From Pseudomonas sp. CROZ-RG-20F-R04-15 (GTDB lineage: Bacteria; Pseudomonadota; Gammaproteobacteria; Pseudomonadales; Pseudomonadaceae), in contig NZ_JAKNQL010000001.1 of assembly GCF_022662375.1 (NCBI RefSeq), forward strand, positions 248,001 to 312,000: DNA of 64,000 nt, in the 5' to 3' direction. Below are positions 45,013 to 53,285 of this stretch, piece after piece (positions within the stretch are counted from its first letter, which is position 1; the number at the start of each line of letters is the position of its first letter). The position numbers and the translations under genes were made by a program. Below the pieces are notes generated by a model. That model did not search any database. It had not been told where the DNA came from and saw only the letters and a program-made list of their open reading frames with translations.

Positions 45013-45261
45013 CCCTCACCCCAGCCCTCTCCCAGAGGGAGAGGGGGCCGACCGAGGTGTCTGGCGTTGTACATCGACCTGAAAGACCGAGTCGATTATG
45101 GATTCGGCAAAGCGGTTTCAGGTCGAGTCGATTATGGATTCGGCAAAGCGGTTTCAGGGCGAGTCGATTATGGATTCGGCACAGCACGTTCAGGTCGGCG
45201 TACCCCGCAAGCATCCCCCAATCAGTTCCCTCTCCCTCAGGGAGAGGGCTAGGGTGAGGGG
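45013..45261. repeat. Composite palindromic repeat, right copy
   Basis: Same element and same orientation as 44371-44598, but with three 36-base units starting at 45091, 45127 and 45163. The end palindromes (CCCTCTCCCAGAGGGAGAGG) are intact. Confidence 0.87.
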
Positions 45262-45272
45262 CTTCTCAATCC

Positions 45273-47606
45273 TCAGAACGCAACGGATGTCTGCACATAA
45301 ACCGTACGCGGCTCCCCCACATATTTACCCTTGTTGTTGTCATCAAACGAACGCGTGAAGTACTGCGTGTTGAAAATGTTCTTCACCCCCACCGCCACAT
45401 TCAGATCCGACAATTGCGGCCCGAAGTCATACCCCGCTCGGCTGCTGAACAGCATGTAGCCCGGGATCTTGCCGGTGCTGCCATCGGCGCTTTCCTTCGA
45501 GGTGTTGGCGTTGTCGGCGAACTGGTCGCTCTGGAAGCTGCTGTCCAGATTGAGCTTCCATGGCCCTTCGGTGTAACCGACGCCAATCGTGCCTTTGTGT
45601 TTCGAGGAAAACGGCACACGATTGCCTTTGTTCGGCCCGTCTTCGCGGATGGTCGCGTCGACATAGGCATAGGTGGCGTAGACATCGAAACCGGCCAGCG
45701 CCGGGCTCAAATCATCCAGCGCGTAATTGATGCTGGTCTCAATGCCCTGGTGACGGGTTTCGCCACGGGCGATCACCGAATCGTTGGTCTGGTTGCTTTC
45801 ATACTGGTTGTCGAAGTTGATCAGGAACGCGCCTATCTCTGCACGCAACGCACCGTTGTCATAGCGCGTGCCGAGTTCCCAGGTGCGGGCCTTCTCCGGT
45901 TTCACTTCGCCGCTGGTAACGCGGTTGGGCATCTGGCTGTATTGCACGCTGCCGAACGAGCCTTCGGTGTTGGCGTAGAGGTTCCAGCTGTCGGTCAGGT
46001 GATAAAGCACGTTCAACGCCGGCAGCGCGGTGTTGTAGTCGCCCTTGTATTTGACGTTGGTCAGGTTGTTGGTCTGCTGCGATTCGATCATCTCGTAACG
46101 CACGCCCGGGGTGATCGTCCATTTGCCGATGTCGATGCGGTCGTCAACGAAGAACGCATTGGCTTCGGTGCCGCCACGGGTGTCGCGGTCGTTGCGACTG
46201 TTGGTGGTCGGGTATTCGTTGCTGGCGATCGGCGTGCGATAGCGCAGTTCGTGGCCGGCTTCGTTGATGTAGCGGTAGCCGACGCCGACTTCATGGCTGG
46301 TCGGGCCGAGGTCGAAGCCTTGGGCGAAGCGGGTTTCCAGGCCGCGCACCCAATACTCGCGCGGCGACAGCGAGAGGAAGGTGCCCTGATCCAGATAACC
46401 GCTGCGCAGGGTCTTGGTGAAGAAGGTGTTGGCGGTGAATTCGCGGCGATCTTCCTGATAGCGATAGCCGAAATTGAACATCGTGCGGCGGCCCCAGAAC
46501 TGGTCTTTCGGCCGCGTCGATTGATAAGGATCGGCGTCGTAATCAGCGACGTTCAAACCACCGGGCATGTCAGCCTTGCCTTCGTAATACTGGGCCATGG
46601 CGTTGAAGCTGTTGGCTTCGTCGAGCTGGTATTTGCCCTTGAGGATCAGGTCGTCGATCTCGGTGTCGCTGTGCTCGCGCCAGTCACCACCGCGCGTGCC
46701 GGAGTACAGCAACGCACCGCCGAGGCCGTTAGCATTGGTGCCGCCAGCCAGCAGGTTGGCGCTGGTCTTGAAGCCGTCGTGGCTGGACGATGGGCTGGTT
46801 TCAGTCTGGAAGCCACCCTTGACCGTTGGCTCGTCAGGAATCGCCCGGGTCACGAAGTTGACCACGCCGCCGACGTTCTGCGGGCCATACCGCACCGCGC
46901 CACCGCCGCGCACCACGTCCACCGCGTCCATGTTGCCCATGCTGATCGGCGCGAACGACAACTGCGGTTGGCCATAAGGCGCGAACGGCACCGGAATGCC
47001 ATCCATCAACACCGTCGAGCGTGCCGCCAGTCGCGGGTTCAAGCCACGGATACCGAAGTTCAGCGCCATGTCGTGGCTGCCGGTGCCGTTGTTTTCTGGC
47101 GCATTGACGCCGGGGATGCGGTTGAGCACATCGCGCGCCTGAGTCGCGCCCTGGCGTTCGAACTCTTCGCGACGGATCACATCACGGGCACCGGGGTGTT
47201 CGAAGACGTTGATCTGCGCCGCATCACCGAGCCAGTCGCCGACGACTTTCGAGGTGTCCAGTTCCAGCGCGGCATCCGCCACCGGTTGCAGGCTGAACGC
47301 ATTGTTGCCTTCGGCGCGCGCTTGCAGACCGGTGCCTTCGAGCAGCGCATTCAGACCTTGCTCAGGCGTGTAGCTGCCCTCCAGGCCACGGCTTTGCACG
47401 CCGCTGGTGACTTGCGAGCCAAACGAAATCAGCACGCCCGCTTCCCGGCCAAACTGGTTGAGGGCGTTCTCCAGCGACGACGGCGCGATGTGATAGGCCT
47501 TGGCATCAGCGGCCAGCGCCGCGGGCAGGGCACTGAAACTCAGGCTGGCGCCGAGAACGAGATTGCGCAGGCTGCGAGCCAGTGGCGTGAGGCGAGTGGG
47601 GTGCAT
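45273..47606 (-). CDS. fecA: TonB-dependent receptor, FecA type
   Basis: Outer-membrane receptor of 777 residues, ferric-dicitrate type. Signal peptide SLSFSALPAALA. The STN signalling domain follows (AYHIAPSSLENALNQFGREA), which talks to FecR. The plug has VLNRIPGVNAPENNGTGSHD and STVLMDGIPVPFAPYGQPQL, close to FecA, and the barrel ends in YVQTSVAF. Start ATG at 47606 with AGGA upstream. fecR and fecI lie upstream on the same strand. Citrate specificity is inferred from the FecA-like plug. Confidence 0.9.
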   Translation of the reverse strand: MHPTRLTPLARSLRNLVLGASLSFSALPAALAADAKAYHIAPSSLENALNQFGREAGVLISFGSQVTSGVQSRGLEGSYTPEQGLNALLEGTGLQARAEGNNAFSLQPVADAALELDTSKVVGDWLGDAAQINVFEHPGARDVIRREEFERQGATQARDVLNRIPGVNAPENNGTGSHDMALNFGIRGLNPRLAARSTVLMDGIPVPFAPYGQPQLSFAPISMGNMDAVDVVRGGGAVRYGPQNVGGVVNFVTRAIPDEPTVKGGFQTETSPSSSHDGFKTSANLLAGGTNANGLGGALLYSGTRGGDWREHSDTEIDDLILKGKYQLDEANSFNAMAQYYEGKADMPGGLNVADYDADPYQSTRPKDQFWGRRTMFNFGYRYQEDRREFTANTFFTKTLRSGYLDQGTFLSLSPREYWVRGLETRFAQGFDLGPTSHEVGVGYRYINEAGHELRYRTPIASNEYPTTNSRNDRDTRGGTEANAFFVDDRIDIGKWTITPGVRYEMIESQQTNNLTNVKYKGDYNTALPALNVLYHLTDSWNLYANTEGSFGSVQYSQMPNRVTSGEVKPEKARTWELGTRYDNGALRAEIGAFLINFDNQYESNQTNDSVIARGETRHQGIETSINYALDDLSPALAGFDVYATYAYVDATIREDGPNKGNRVPFSSKHKGTIGVGYTEGPWKLNLDSSFQSDQFADNANTSKESADGSTGKIPGYMLFSSRAGYDFGPQLSDLNVAVGVKNIFNTQYFTRSFDDNNKGKYVGEPRTVYVQTSVAF

Positions 47607-47696
47607 GGTGGATGATCCTGAGAAGGTTGAATCAAGGGGGCTTTCCTTCTCTGTCACGCCAGATCTGAAAAACGGCTCATTTATTTTTGAGTTTTT

Positions 47697-48629
47697 TCAA
47701 ACCCGCGCTTCGACGGTCACCCAGTAGCGGGTAAAGCGCTTCACCTTCACCGGCAAACTGATTTCCAGCAGATCGAGAATCCGCTCGCTGTCATCCAGTG
47801 GGTAGGTGCCGGAGATCAGCAGATCGGCGACTTTCTTGTCGCAATTGAGTTGGCCGCGACGGTAGCGGCCAAGTTCATCGAGGAAGTCACCGAGGCGCAT
47901 GTGCGCGGCCACCAGCATGCCGTCGGCCCAGGCGCCGCTGTTGGCGTCCAATGGTTTGGCTTCGCTGACGGAGGTCGAGCTGAAACTCAGTTGCCGTGCG
48001 AGGGGCAACAGCATCGGCGCGCGCCCGCTGGCGCTCAGTTCGACCCGGCCTTCAAACAGCGCGACCTGCGTGTGATCAGCAAACTGACGCACGTTGAGGC
48101 GTGCGCCCTGCGTTTTCAAAATGCCCTGAGCCGTGCGTACTTCGAAGGATTGCGCGGCGGTCAGGAGGACTTCGCCTTCGAGCAGACGGATCAGTCGCGC
48201 CGAAGTGTCGACATCCACCGCGCTGGCTGTGTTCAGTTGCAACTGATCGCCGGCACCAAGCGCCACTTTGCGCCGTTGCCCGATCGGGCTACGGAAATCG
48301 GCGAGTAGCGACGGCAAAGGATTGTGCTCGCGCATGCCCCAGGTGACGGCCGAGCCGGCACCAAGAAGCAGCAGCAGCTTCAGCGCCTGACGACGGCTGC
48401 CGGACTTCGGCCCGTTCAACGCCGCGTGCGCCAGCGGCGAAGACACACCGCGCAACCGCTGGTTGACCCGCTGAATGTGTTCCCACGCCCGCCGGTGTTC
48501 GCTGTGCGCATCCAGCCACTGTTGCATCGCCAATTGCTGGCGTGGCGACGGTGCGCCCTGCTGCATTTCCATCAGCCAGTGCACGGCCTGCTCGGCCACC
48601 TGCGAGGAGAAATCCGCCGCGCGGTTCAT
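47697..48629 (-). CDS. fecR: FecR family anti-sigma/sigma regulator
   Basis: Inner-membrane signal relay of 310 residues. N-terminal cytoplasmic domain: AVHWLMEMQQGAPSPRQQLA, WLDAHSEHRRAWEHIQRVNQ. One membrane segment (ALKLLLLLGAGSAVTWGM, about residue 88). The periplasmic FecR domain follows (SPIGQRRKVALGAGDQLQLN), then a C-terminal part with LLISGTYPLDDSERILDLLE that contacts the receptor STN domain. It overlaps the sigma gene by 4 bases. Confidence 0.93.
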   Translation of the reverse strand: MNRAADFSSQVAEQAVHWLMEMQQGAPSPRQQLAMQQWLDAHSEHRRAWEHIQRVNQRLRGVSSPLAHAALNGPKSGSRRQALKLLLLLGAGSAVTWGMREHNPLPSLLADFRSPIGQRRKVALGAGDQLQLNTASAVDVDTSARLIRLLEGEVLLTAAQSFEVRTAQGILKTQGARLNVRQFADHTQVALFEGRVELSASGRAPMLLPLARQLSFSSTSVSEAKPLDANSGAWADGMLVAAHMRLGDFLDELGRYRRGQLNCDKKVADLLISGTYPLDDSERILDLLEISLPVKVKRFTRYWVTVEARV

Positions 48630-49114
48630 AGGGCGAAGTAGCAGCGCATCGCTGCTTTGTTCAGATGCCGTTTGACCGTGGCCACGGAGATACCCAGTTC
48701 GGCGGCGATCTGTGGATAAGTCAGGCCATCGACCTGCGCCAGCAAAAAGGCGCGTTTGACCTGACGCGGTAAACCGTCGAGCAACTCATCCAGTTCCATC
48801 AGGGTTTGCAGGATGATCGCCTTGTCTTCTTCCGACGGCGCGACCATGTCCGGCATCTGCGCCAGGGTGTCGAGGTAAGCGCGCTCCAGATCCTGACGGC
48901 GGTAATGATTGAACAGAACGCGCTTGGCCAACGTCGTCAGAAAGGCGCGCGGCTCGATGATCACCGGGGGTTCGCGGGCGGTCAGCACCTTGATAAACGT
49001 GTCCTGCGCCAGATCTGCCGCGCTGTCCGGGCAGCCGAGTTTGCGCCGCAGCCAGCCAGTGAGCCAGCTGTGATGAGCCTGATAGAGCGATTCGACGGGA
49101 TGGGCGGACGACAA
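48626..49114 (-). CDS. fecI: FecI-type ECF sigma factor
   Basis: ECF sigma factor of 162 residues. Region 2: LYQAHHSWLTGWLRRKLGCP, AADLAQDTFIKVLTARE. Region 4: LPRQVKRAFLLAQVDGLTYP, QIAAELGISVATVKRHL. I chose the TTG at 49114, which has GGAG about 9 bases upstream and gives MSSAHPVESLYQAHH. A start at 49168 adds 18 residues without similarity. It drives fecA transcription upon a signal from FecR. Confidence 0.9.
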   Translation of the reverse strand: MSSAHPVESLYQAHHSWLTGWLRRKLGCPDSAADLAQDTFIKVLTAREPPVIIEPRAFLTTLAKRVLFNHYRRQDLERAYLDTLAQMPDMVAPSEEDKAIILQTLMELDELLDGLPRQVKRAFLLAQVDGLTYPQIAAELGISVATVKRHLNKAAMRCYFAL

Positions 49115-49227
49115 CGGTATTACTCCGGGCGCTTGATGGCGCGGTAGAGAGTATGCGTTAGAGAACAAGAACTGTTCGCATTGTAAGGGGCGAAATGCTT
49201 AACCGGCAATCAGATGCTTTTGCGTAT

Positions 49228-49246
49228 GAGAATATTTATCATTAAT
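49228..49246. promoter_or_regulatory. Possible Fur box between two iron operons
   Basis: GAGAATATTTATCATTAAT in the divergent region resembles the Fur consensus GATAATGATAATCATTATC, with several mismatches. It is placed to repress both fecI and the DUF3649 operon. Confidence 0.5.
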
Positions 49247-49304
49247 ATTGCTCGCCTGTAGGTTCGGCTGATCGGCCGGACGTTTTTCGTTTCAGGGTCG
49301 AAAC

Positions 49305-49610
49305 ATGAAAGGCAAACTCGCCACACTTCCCATGTCCTATCGTCTGGCGGTCACCTCGCGGGTGCTGGCGGCGATTTTCGGCGGCTATCTGGTGGCGGCG
49401 CTGGCCAGTGTCACGCTGACGCTGTGGTTGCCGTTGAGCCGTGCCGAAGCGGTGGTGACCGGCATGACCATTTCCTTTCTGGTCTATCTGGTGGCCGTGC
49501 TCTGGTGTTTTGCCTGCCGCACAGCGTGGTCGGCTTGGGTCGGCTTGCTGGTACCGAGCGTGATTCTGGCGACCATCTCCGGCGCGGCGCGTGGATTGGG
49601 CCTGGCATGA
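49305..49610 (+). CDS. DUF3649 membrane protein
   Basis: Protein of 101 residues with three hydrophobic helices (AAIFGGYLVAALASVTLTLW, TGMTISFLVYLVAVLWCFAC, AWVGLLVPSVILATISGAA). DUF3649 proteins occur almost only beside PepSY-TM and DUF3325 genes in iron-uptake operons. Its stop overlaps the next start (ATGA). Probably a subunit of the ferric reductase system. Confidence 0.88.
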   Translation: MKGKLATLPMSYRLAVTSRVLAAIFGGYLVAALASVTLTLWLPLSRAEAVVTGMTISFLVYLVAVLWCFACRTAWSAWVGLLVPSVILATISGAARGLGLA

Positions 49611-51193
49611 AAGAGGGCTTCCGTCAGGCGATGGCCTGGCTGCACACCTGGACCGGACTGTTGTTCGGCTGGTTGCTGTTCGCGATTTTTCTGACCGGGA
49701 CGCTGGCCTATTTCAAGGATGAAATCAGCCACTGGATGCAGCCGGAAATCCCCGCGCGTTCGGTGAGCGCCGAGACGAGCCTGACGCTGGCTCAGGATTA
49801 TCTGCAACAACATGCGGCTGGCGCGTCACGCTGGCTGATCGATTTGCCCGATGCCCGCGATCCCGGCATGACCGTGCGCTGGCAGCCAGCGCCGGCCAAT
49901 CCCGGCGAGCGCGGGCGTTTCGAATCGAAAACCCTCGATGCGCAAACCGGTGCAGAAGTGCAGTGCCGTGAAAGCATGGGCGGTGAATTTTTCTACCGTT
50001 TCCACTTCCAGTTGCAAATGCCTTATCCGTGGGGCCGTTGGCTGGCGACCATTGCCGCGATGGTGATGTTCGTTGCGCTGATCACCGGGATCATCACCCA
50101 CAAGAAAATCTTCAAGGACTTCTTCACCTTCCGCCCGCGCAAGGGCCAGCGCTCCTGGCTCGACGGGCACAACGCGGTGGGTGTGCTGGTGTTGCCGTTT
50201 CACCTGATGATCACCTACAGCAGTCTGGTGATTTTCATGTCGATGGTCATGCCGGCGAGCATCGTCGCTTCATACGGCAGTGACGTGCGTAAGTTTTATG
50301 ACGAAGTCTTCCCTGCTTCGAAAACCCCGGAACGCGCCAACATCGAGGCACCGTTGGCGGCCATGGCGCCGCTGTTGAGCAAGGCCAGCGAGCAATGGTC
50401 GGGCGGCCACACGGCGCGCCTTTCCGTGAGCAATCCGGGGGATGCCAATGCCACGGTGGTGCTGTCGCGTGCCGGCGACAGTGTCGTGCATGATTTCGGT
50501 CGCGCTGTGACCTTCGATGGTGTGACCGGGCAGATGCTCGGCAGCACACCGGAGCAACCGATGGCGATGGCGGTGGGTGGCGCGTTCTATGGTTTGCACA
50601 TGGGCCACTTCGCCGGGCCGGTGCTGCGCTGGCTGTACTTCATCTGTGGGCTGGCGGGTACGGCGATGATCGGCACCGGGCTGGTGATCTGGCTCGGCAA
50701 GCGTCAGCTCAAACATGCCAAGAGCGGCGTGATGCCATTTGAATTGCGCTTGGTTGAAGTGCTGAACATCGCCAGCATGGCCGGGCTGGTGTCGGCGGTC
50801 GCGGTGTTCTTCCTGGCCAATCGTCTGTTGCCGGTGAGCCTGATCGGGCGTGCGGATTGGGAAGTGAATGCGTTCTTCATCGCTTGGGGTTTGAGTGTGC
50901 TGCACGCGCTGCTGCGTCCGGGACGAAAGGCCTGGGTCGAGCAACTCAGCCTGAGCGCCGCACTGTTTTTGGCGGTGCCGCTGGTCAATGCGCTGACCAC
51001 CCCTTGGAACCTCGGCGCCGCCCTGATGCAGGGCGATCGGGTGTTGGCCGGGTTTGATCTGACGTGCCTGGCAAGCGGTGCGTTTCTGGCTTGGGCCGCG
51101 TGGAAAATGCAGCGCGCCGGCAGCCCTGTCAGCGTAAAAAAGCCTCGTCGCGAAAAGCCCCGGCCGATCACCCTTGAGCACGGGACGAATTGA
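49607..51193 (+). CDS. PepSY-associated TM protein, probable ferric-siderophore reductase
   Basis: Inner-membrane protein of 528 residues. PepSY-TM pattern: AWLHTWTGLLFGWLLFAIFL near the start, GRWLATIAAMVMFVALITGI ITHKKIFKDFFTFRPRKGQR, SWLDGHNAVGVLVLPFHLM, and GGAFYGLHMGHFAGPVLRWL. The spaced His residues in the helices could bind haems. Related PepSY proteins such as FoxB and FpvG reduce iron in imported siderophores. It sits in an operon with a sigma/FecR/TonB receptor set. Confidence 0.88.
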   Translation: MKEGFRQAMAWLHTWTGLLFGWLLFAIFLTGTLAYFKDEISHWMQPEIPARSVSAETSLTLAQDYLQQHAAGASRWLIDLPDARDPGMTVRWQPAPANPGERGRFESKTLDAQTGAEVQCRESMGGEFFYRFHFQLQMPYPWGRWLATIAAMVMFVALITGIITHKKIFKDFFTFRPRKGQRSWLDGHNAVGVLVLPFHLMITYSSLVIFMSMVMPASIVASYGSDVRKFYDEVFPASKTPERANIEAPLAAMAPLLSKASEQWSGGHTARLSVSNPGDANATVVLSRAGDSVVHDFGRAVTFDGVTGQMLGSTPEQPMAMAVGGAFYGLHMGHFAGPVLRWLYFICGLAGTAMIGTGLVIWLGKRQLKHAKSGVMPFELRLVEVLNIASMAGLVSAVAVFFLANRLLPVSLIGRADWEVNAFFIAWGLSVLHALLRPGRKAWVEQLSLSAALFLAVPLVNALTTPWNLGAALMQGDRVLAGFDLTCLASGAFLAWAAWKMQRAGSPVSVKKPRREKPRPITLEHGTN

Positions 51194-51519
51194 TGCTTTT
51201 GCCTTTGTTGCTGACATACGTCGGGTTCACCGCGTTGTGCCTGTCGATGCCTCGCCACCACGATGAATTGCTCGGCGAAAAACTTTCCGTCTCGCGTCGT
51301 CAGGGGCTGAAAATCGCTGGCTGGTTCTTGCTGTGTCTGTCGCTATGGGCTGCCGTCTCGGCGAACGGCTGGAGTTTCGGTCTGGTCGACTGGTTCGCCG
51401 TGCTGATGCTCAGCGCCTTGGCACTGGTCTTGTTGCTGTCGTATCGCCCGCGTCTGGCCTTGGCGCTGGCCGGGGTCAGTCTGCTGACCAGTCCGGTCGC
51501 CGCATGGGCGCAGTGCTGA
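51193..51519 (+). CDS. DUF3325 membrane protein
   Basis: Protein of 108 residues with three hydrophobic segments, beginning LLPLLLTYVGFTALCLSMPR and ending LALAGVSLLTSPVAAWAQC. DUF3325 is a regular partner of PepSY-TM and DUF3649 proteins. Its ATG overlaps the preceding stop (TGATG). Confidence 0.85.
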   Translation: MLLPLLLTYVGFTALCLSMPRHHDELLGEKLSVSRRQGLKIAGWFLLCLSLWAAVSANGWSFGLVDWFAVLMLSALALVLLLSYRPRLALALAGVSLLTSPVAAWAQC

Positions 51520-51520
51520 A

Positions 51521-52087
51521 GTGCTGATCGGTCTGCCGCCGGAATCCCGCGAAGACGAGCCGCGCGGGGCGCGTGCGCATTTTCTTCAGGTGTTTCTGTC
51601 GCAACGTTCGCAAATGGAGGCGCTGGTGAACCGGCGCGTCGGTTGTCGGGCGACGGCGGCGGATCTGGTTCAGGATCTGTTTTTGCGTTTCTGGCGGCGG
51701 CCGCTGGTGCAGGTCGAAGAACTCAGCACCTACCTTTTGCGCTGCGCCGGCAACATCGCCATCGATCACCTGCGCAGCGAAGGCACGCGCACGCGCGTCA
51801 ACGAGGGCTGGCAGCCGGACGCGCCGGATAGCCACGGCAGCGAACCGCAAGCAGCGCTGGAAGCGGGCAATGATCTGCGCCATGTCGAAGCGGCGTTGCG
51901 CGCCTTGCCCGAGCGCACCCGGCAGATCTTTTTGCTCAATCGCATTCACGGCCGCAAGTACGCGGAGATCGCCAAAGCCATGGGCCTGTCCCAAAGTGCC
52001 GTGGAAAAACATATGATGCGCGCCCTCGAGGCCTGCAAGGCCAGCCTGCGCGAACCCGCGCCACGCCTGCCAGGGAAAGCACCGTGA
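51521..52087 (+). CDS. ECF sigma factor, FecI/FpvI type
   Basis: Sigma factor of 188 residues. Region 2: VNRRVGCRATAADLVQDLFL RFWRRP. Region 4: ALPERTRQIFLLNRIHGRKY, AEIAKAMGLSQSAVEKHMMR. Starts with GTG right after the DUF3325 gene. It overlaps the FecR gene by 4 bases. Expected to transcribe the downstream receptor gene. Confidence 0.92.
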   Translation: MLIGLPPESREDEPRGARAHFLQVFLSQRSQMEALVNRRVGCRATAADLVQDLFLRFWRRPLVQVEELSTYLLRCAGNIAIDHLRSEGTRTRVNEGWQPDAPDSHGSEPQAALEAGNDLRHVEAALRALPERTRQIFLLNRIHGRKYAEIAKAMGLSQSAVEKHMMRALEACKASLREPAPRLPGKAP

Positions 52088-53073
52088 AACCATCTGATTC
52101 CGTCGTTCCGACGCCCGCGCAAGAGCAGGCCGCGTTTGCCTGGCTGAGCCTGTTGCACGATCGGCCCAGCGCCGGCGATCAACTGACGTTCAGCCAATGG
52201 CTGCGCGCCGATCCGGCGCATGCCGAGGCTTACGCGCAGGCGCAGGTGCTGTGGGAACTGAGCGAAAGCCCGGCGCGAACGCTGGCCGATGAAGAGTCTT
52301 TGGCGTTGCAGGGCTTTCTCGATGCGATGGATCGCCCGCGTCATTCGCCGCTTTTGCGTTGGTCGGGGGCACTGGCGATGGCGGCGTGTCTGTTGCTGAT
52401 GGTCAGCCTCGGCAGCGGCTGGCAACCGCAACGCTGGATTGATGATCTCGGCGCGGATTACGTTTCGGCGCCGGGTGAAATACGCACCGTGACCTTGGCT
52501 GATCAATCGCAAGTAACGCTGGATGCCGACAGCGCGATCGCCGTGGATTTCACTCATGGCGAACGGCATGTTCAGCTGCGTCGTGGTGCTGGGTTTTTCA
52601 CGGTTACGCACACCGGCGAGCCGTTTGTGGTCGAGGCCGAGAAGGGCGAGGCGCGGGTGCTCGGCACGCAGTTCGAAGTACGTCTGCAACCTCACGGTGC
52701 GCAGGTCACGGTGTTGTCCGGGCGCGTGGGGGTGACGGCGGATCGCGGTGGCGAACAGCAGATTCTCACCGCCGGTCAGCAGGTTGCTTACGGCGAAGGC
52801 TCGGCGCAAAAGCTTCACGCGTTGGACAGCGAGGCGCAACTGGCCTGGCGTCAGGGCTGGCTGACGTACTACAAGTCGACACTGGCGGATGTGGTGGAGG
52901 ATCTGCGGCGTTATTACCCGGGGCGGATTGTCTTGCTCAACGACGAACTGGCGGCGCGCAAGGTCAGCGGCAGTTTTCCGAGCAAGGATCCGCACGCCGT
53001 TTTGAATTCTCTGCAAGGGGTGATGGGGTTTGAGCAGCATCAGGTGTTGGGGCATCTGATTATTGTGCGCTGA
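52084..53073 (+). CDS. FecR family regulator
   Basis: Anti-sigma relay of 329 residues. The N-terminal domain is AAFAWLSLLHDRPSAGDQLT, FSQWLRADPAHAEAYAQAQ. The membrane helix is WSGALAMAACLLLMVSLG (about residue 100). The periplasmic part has YVSAPGEIRTVTLADQSQVT, LDADSAIAVDF, and the C-terminal KVSGSFPSKDPHAVLNSLQG. GTG start, coupled to the sigma gene. Confidence 0.92.
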   Translation: MKPSDSVVPTPAQEQAAFAWLSLLHDRPSAGDQLTFSQWLRADPAHAEAYAQAQVLWELSESPARTLADEESLALQGFLDAMDRPRHSPLLRWSGALAMAACLLLMVSLGSGWQPQRWIDDLGADYVSAPGEIRTVTLADQSQVTLDADSAIAVDFTHGERHVQLRRGAGFFTVTHTGEPFVVEAEKGEARVLGTQFEVRLQPHGAQVTVLSGRVGVTADRGGEQQILTAGQQVAYGEGSAQKLHALDSEAQLAWRQGWLTYYKSTLADVVEDLRRYYPGRIVLLNDELAARKVSGSFPSKDPHAVLNSLQGVMGFEQHQVLGHLIIVR

Positions 53074-53085
53074 GGCTTATGGCCT

Positions 53086-53153
53086 CTTCGCGAGCAGGCT
53101 CGCTCCCACAGGGGAACGCATTCCAAAATGTGGGAGCGAGCCTGCTCGCGAAG
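53086..53153. repeat. REP pair, type B, short spacer
   Basis: CTTCGCGAGCAGGCTCGCTC and its inverted copy with only about 18 bases between arms, between fecR-like and receptor genes. It could weaken read-through into the receptor gene. Confidence 0.86.
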
Positions 53154-53285
53154 GCGTCGGCCGAAACAACACCCTTCCAAAAATATTTTCATATTTGTGG
53201 TGAGGTAAACCCGAGCCCCATCCGTGTAGTGACTGAAACTGCGAGTCATTCGCATCCGTTGCGGTTCTACACAGGTCATTGAGTC

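Noticed and set aside
45057..45257. Short frame with 12-residue repeats (RLWIRQSGFRSS)
   Set aside because: The regular peptide repeat is only the translation of the 36-bp DNA unit; open in several frames and with no ribosome site.
44371..45261. CRISPR array
   Set aside because: The 36-bp units are directly adjacent without unique spacers, and no cas genes are in the window.
44371..45261. Complete insertion sequence around the DUF559 gene
   Set aside because: No transposase and no target-site duplication could be seen; the flanks are direct, not inverted, repeats.
45414..47615. 733-codon open frame opposite fecA
   Set aside because: Antisense shadow of the FecA receptor gene; rich in Arg, Val, Ala and Gly without any family pattern.
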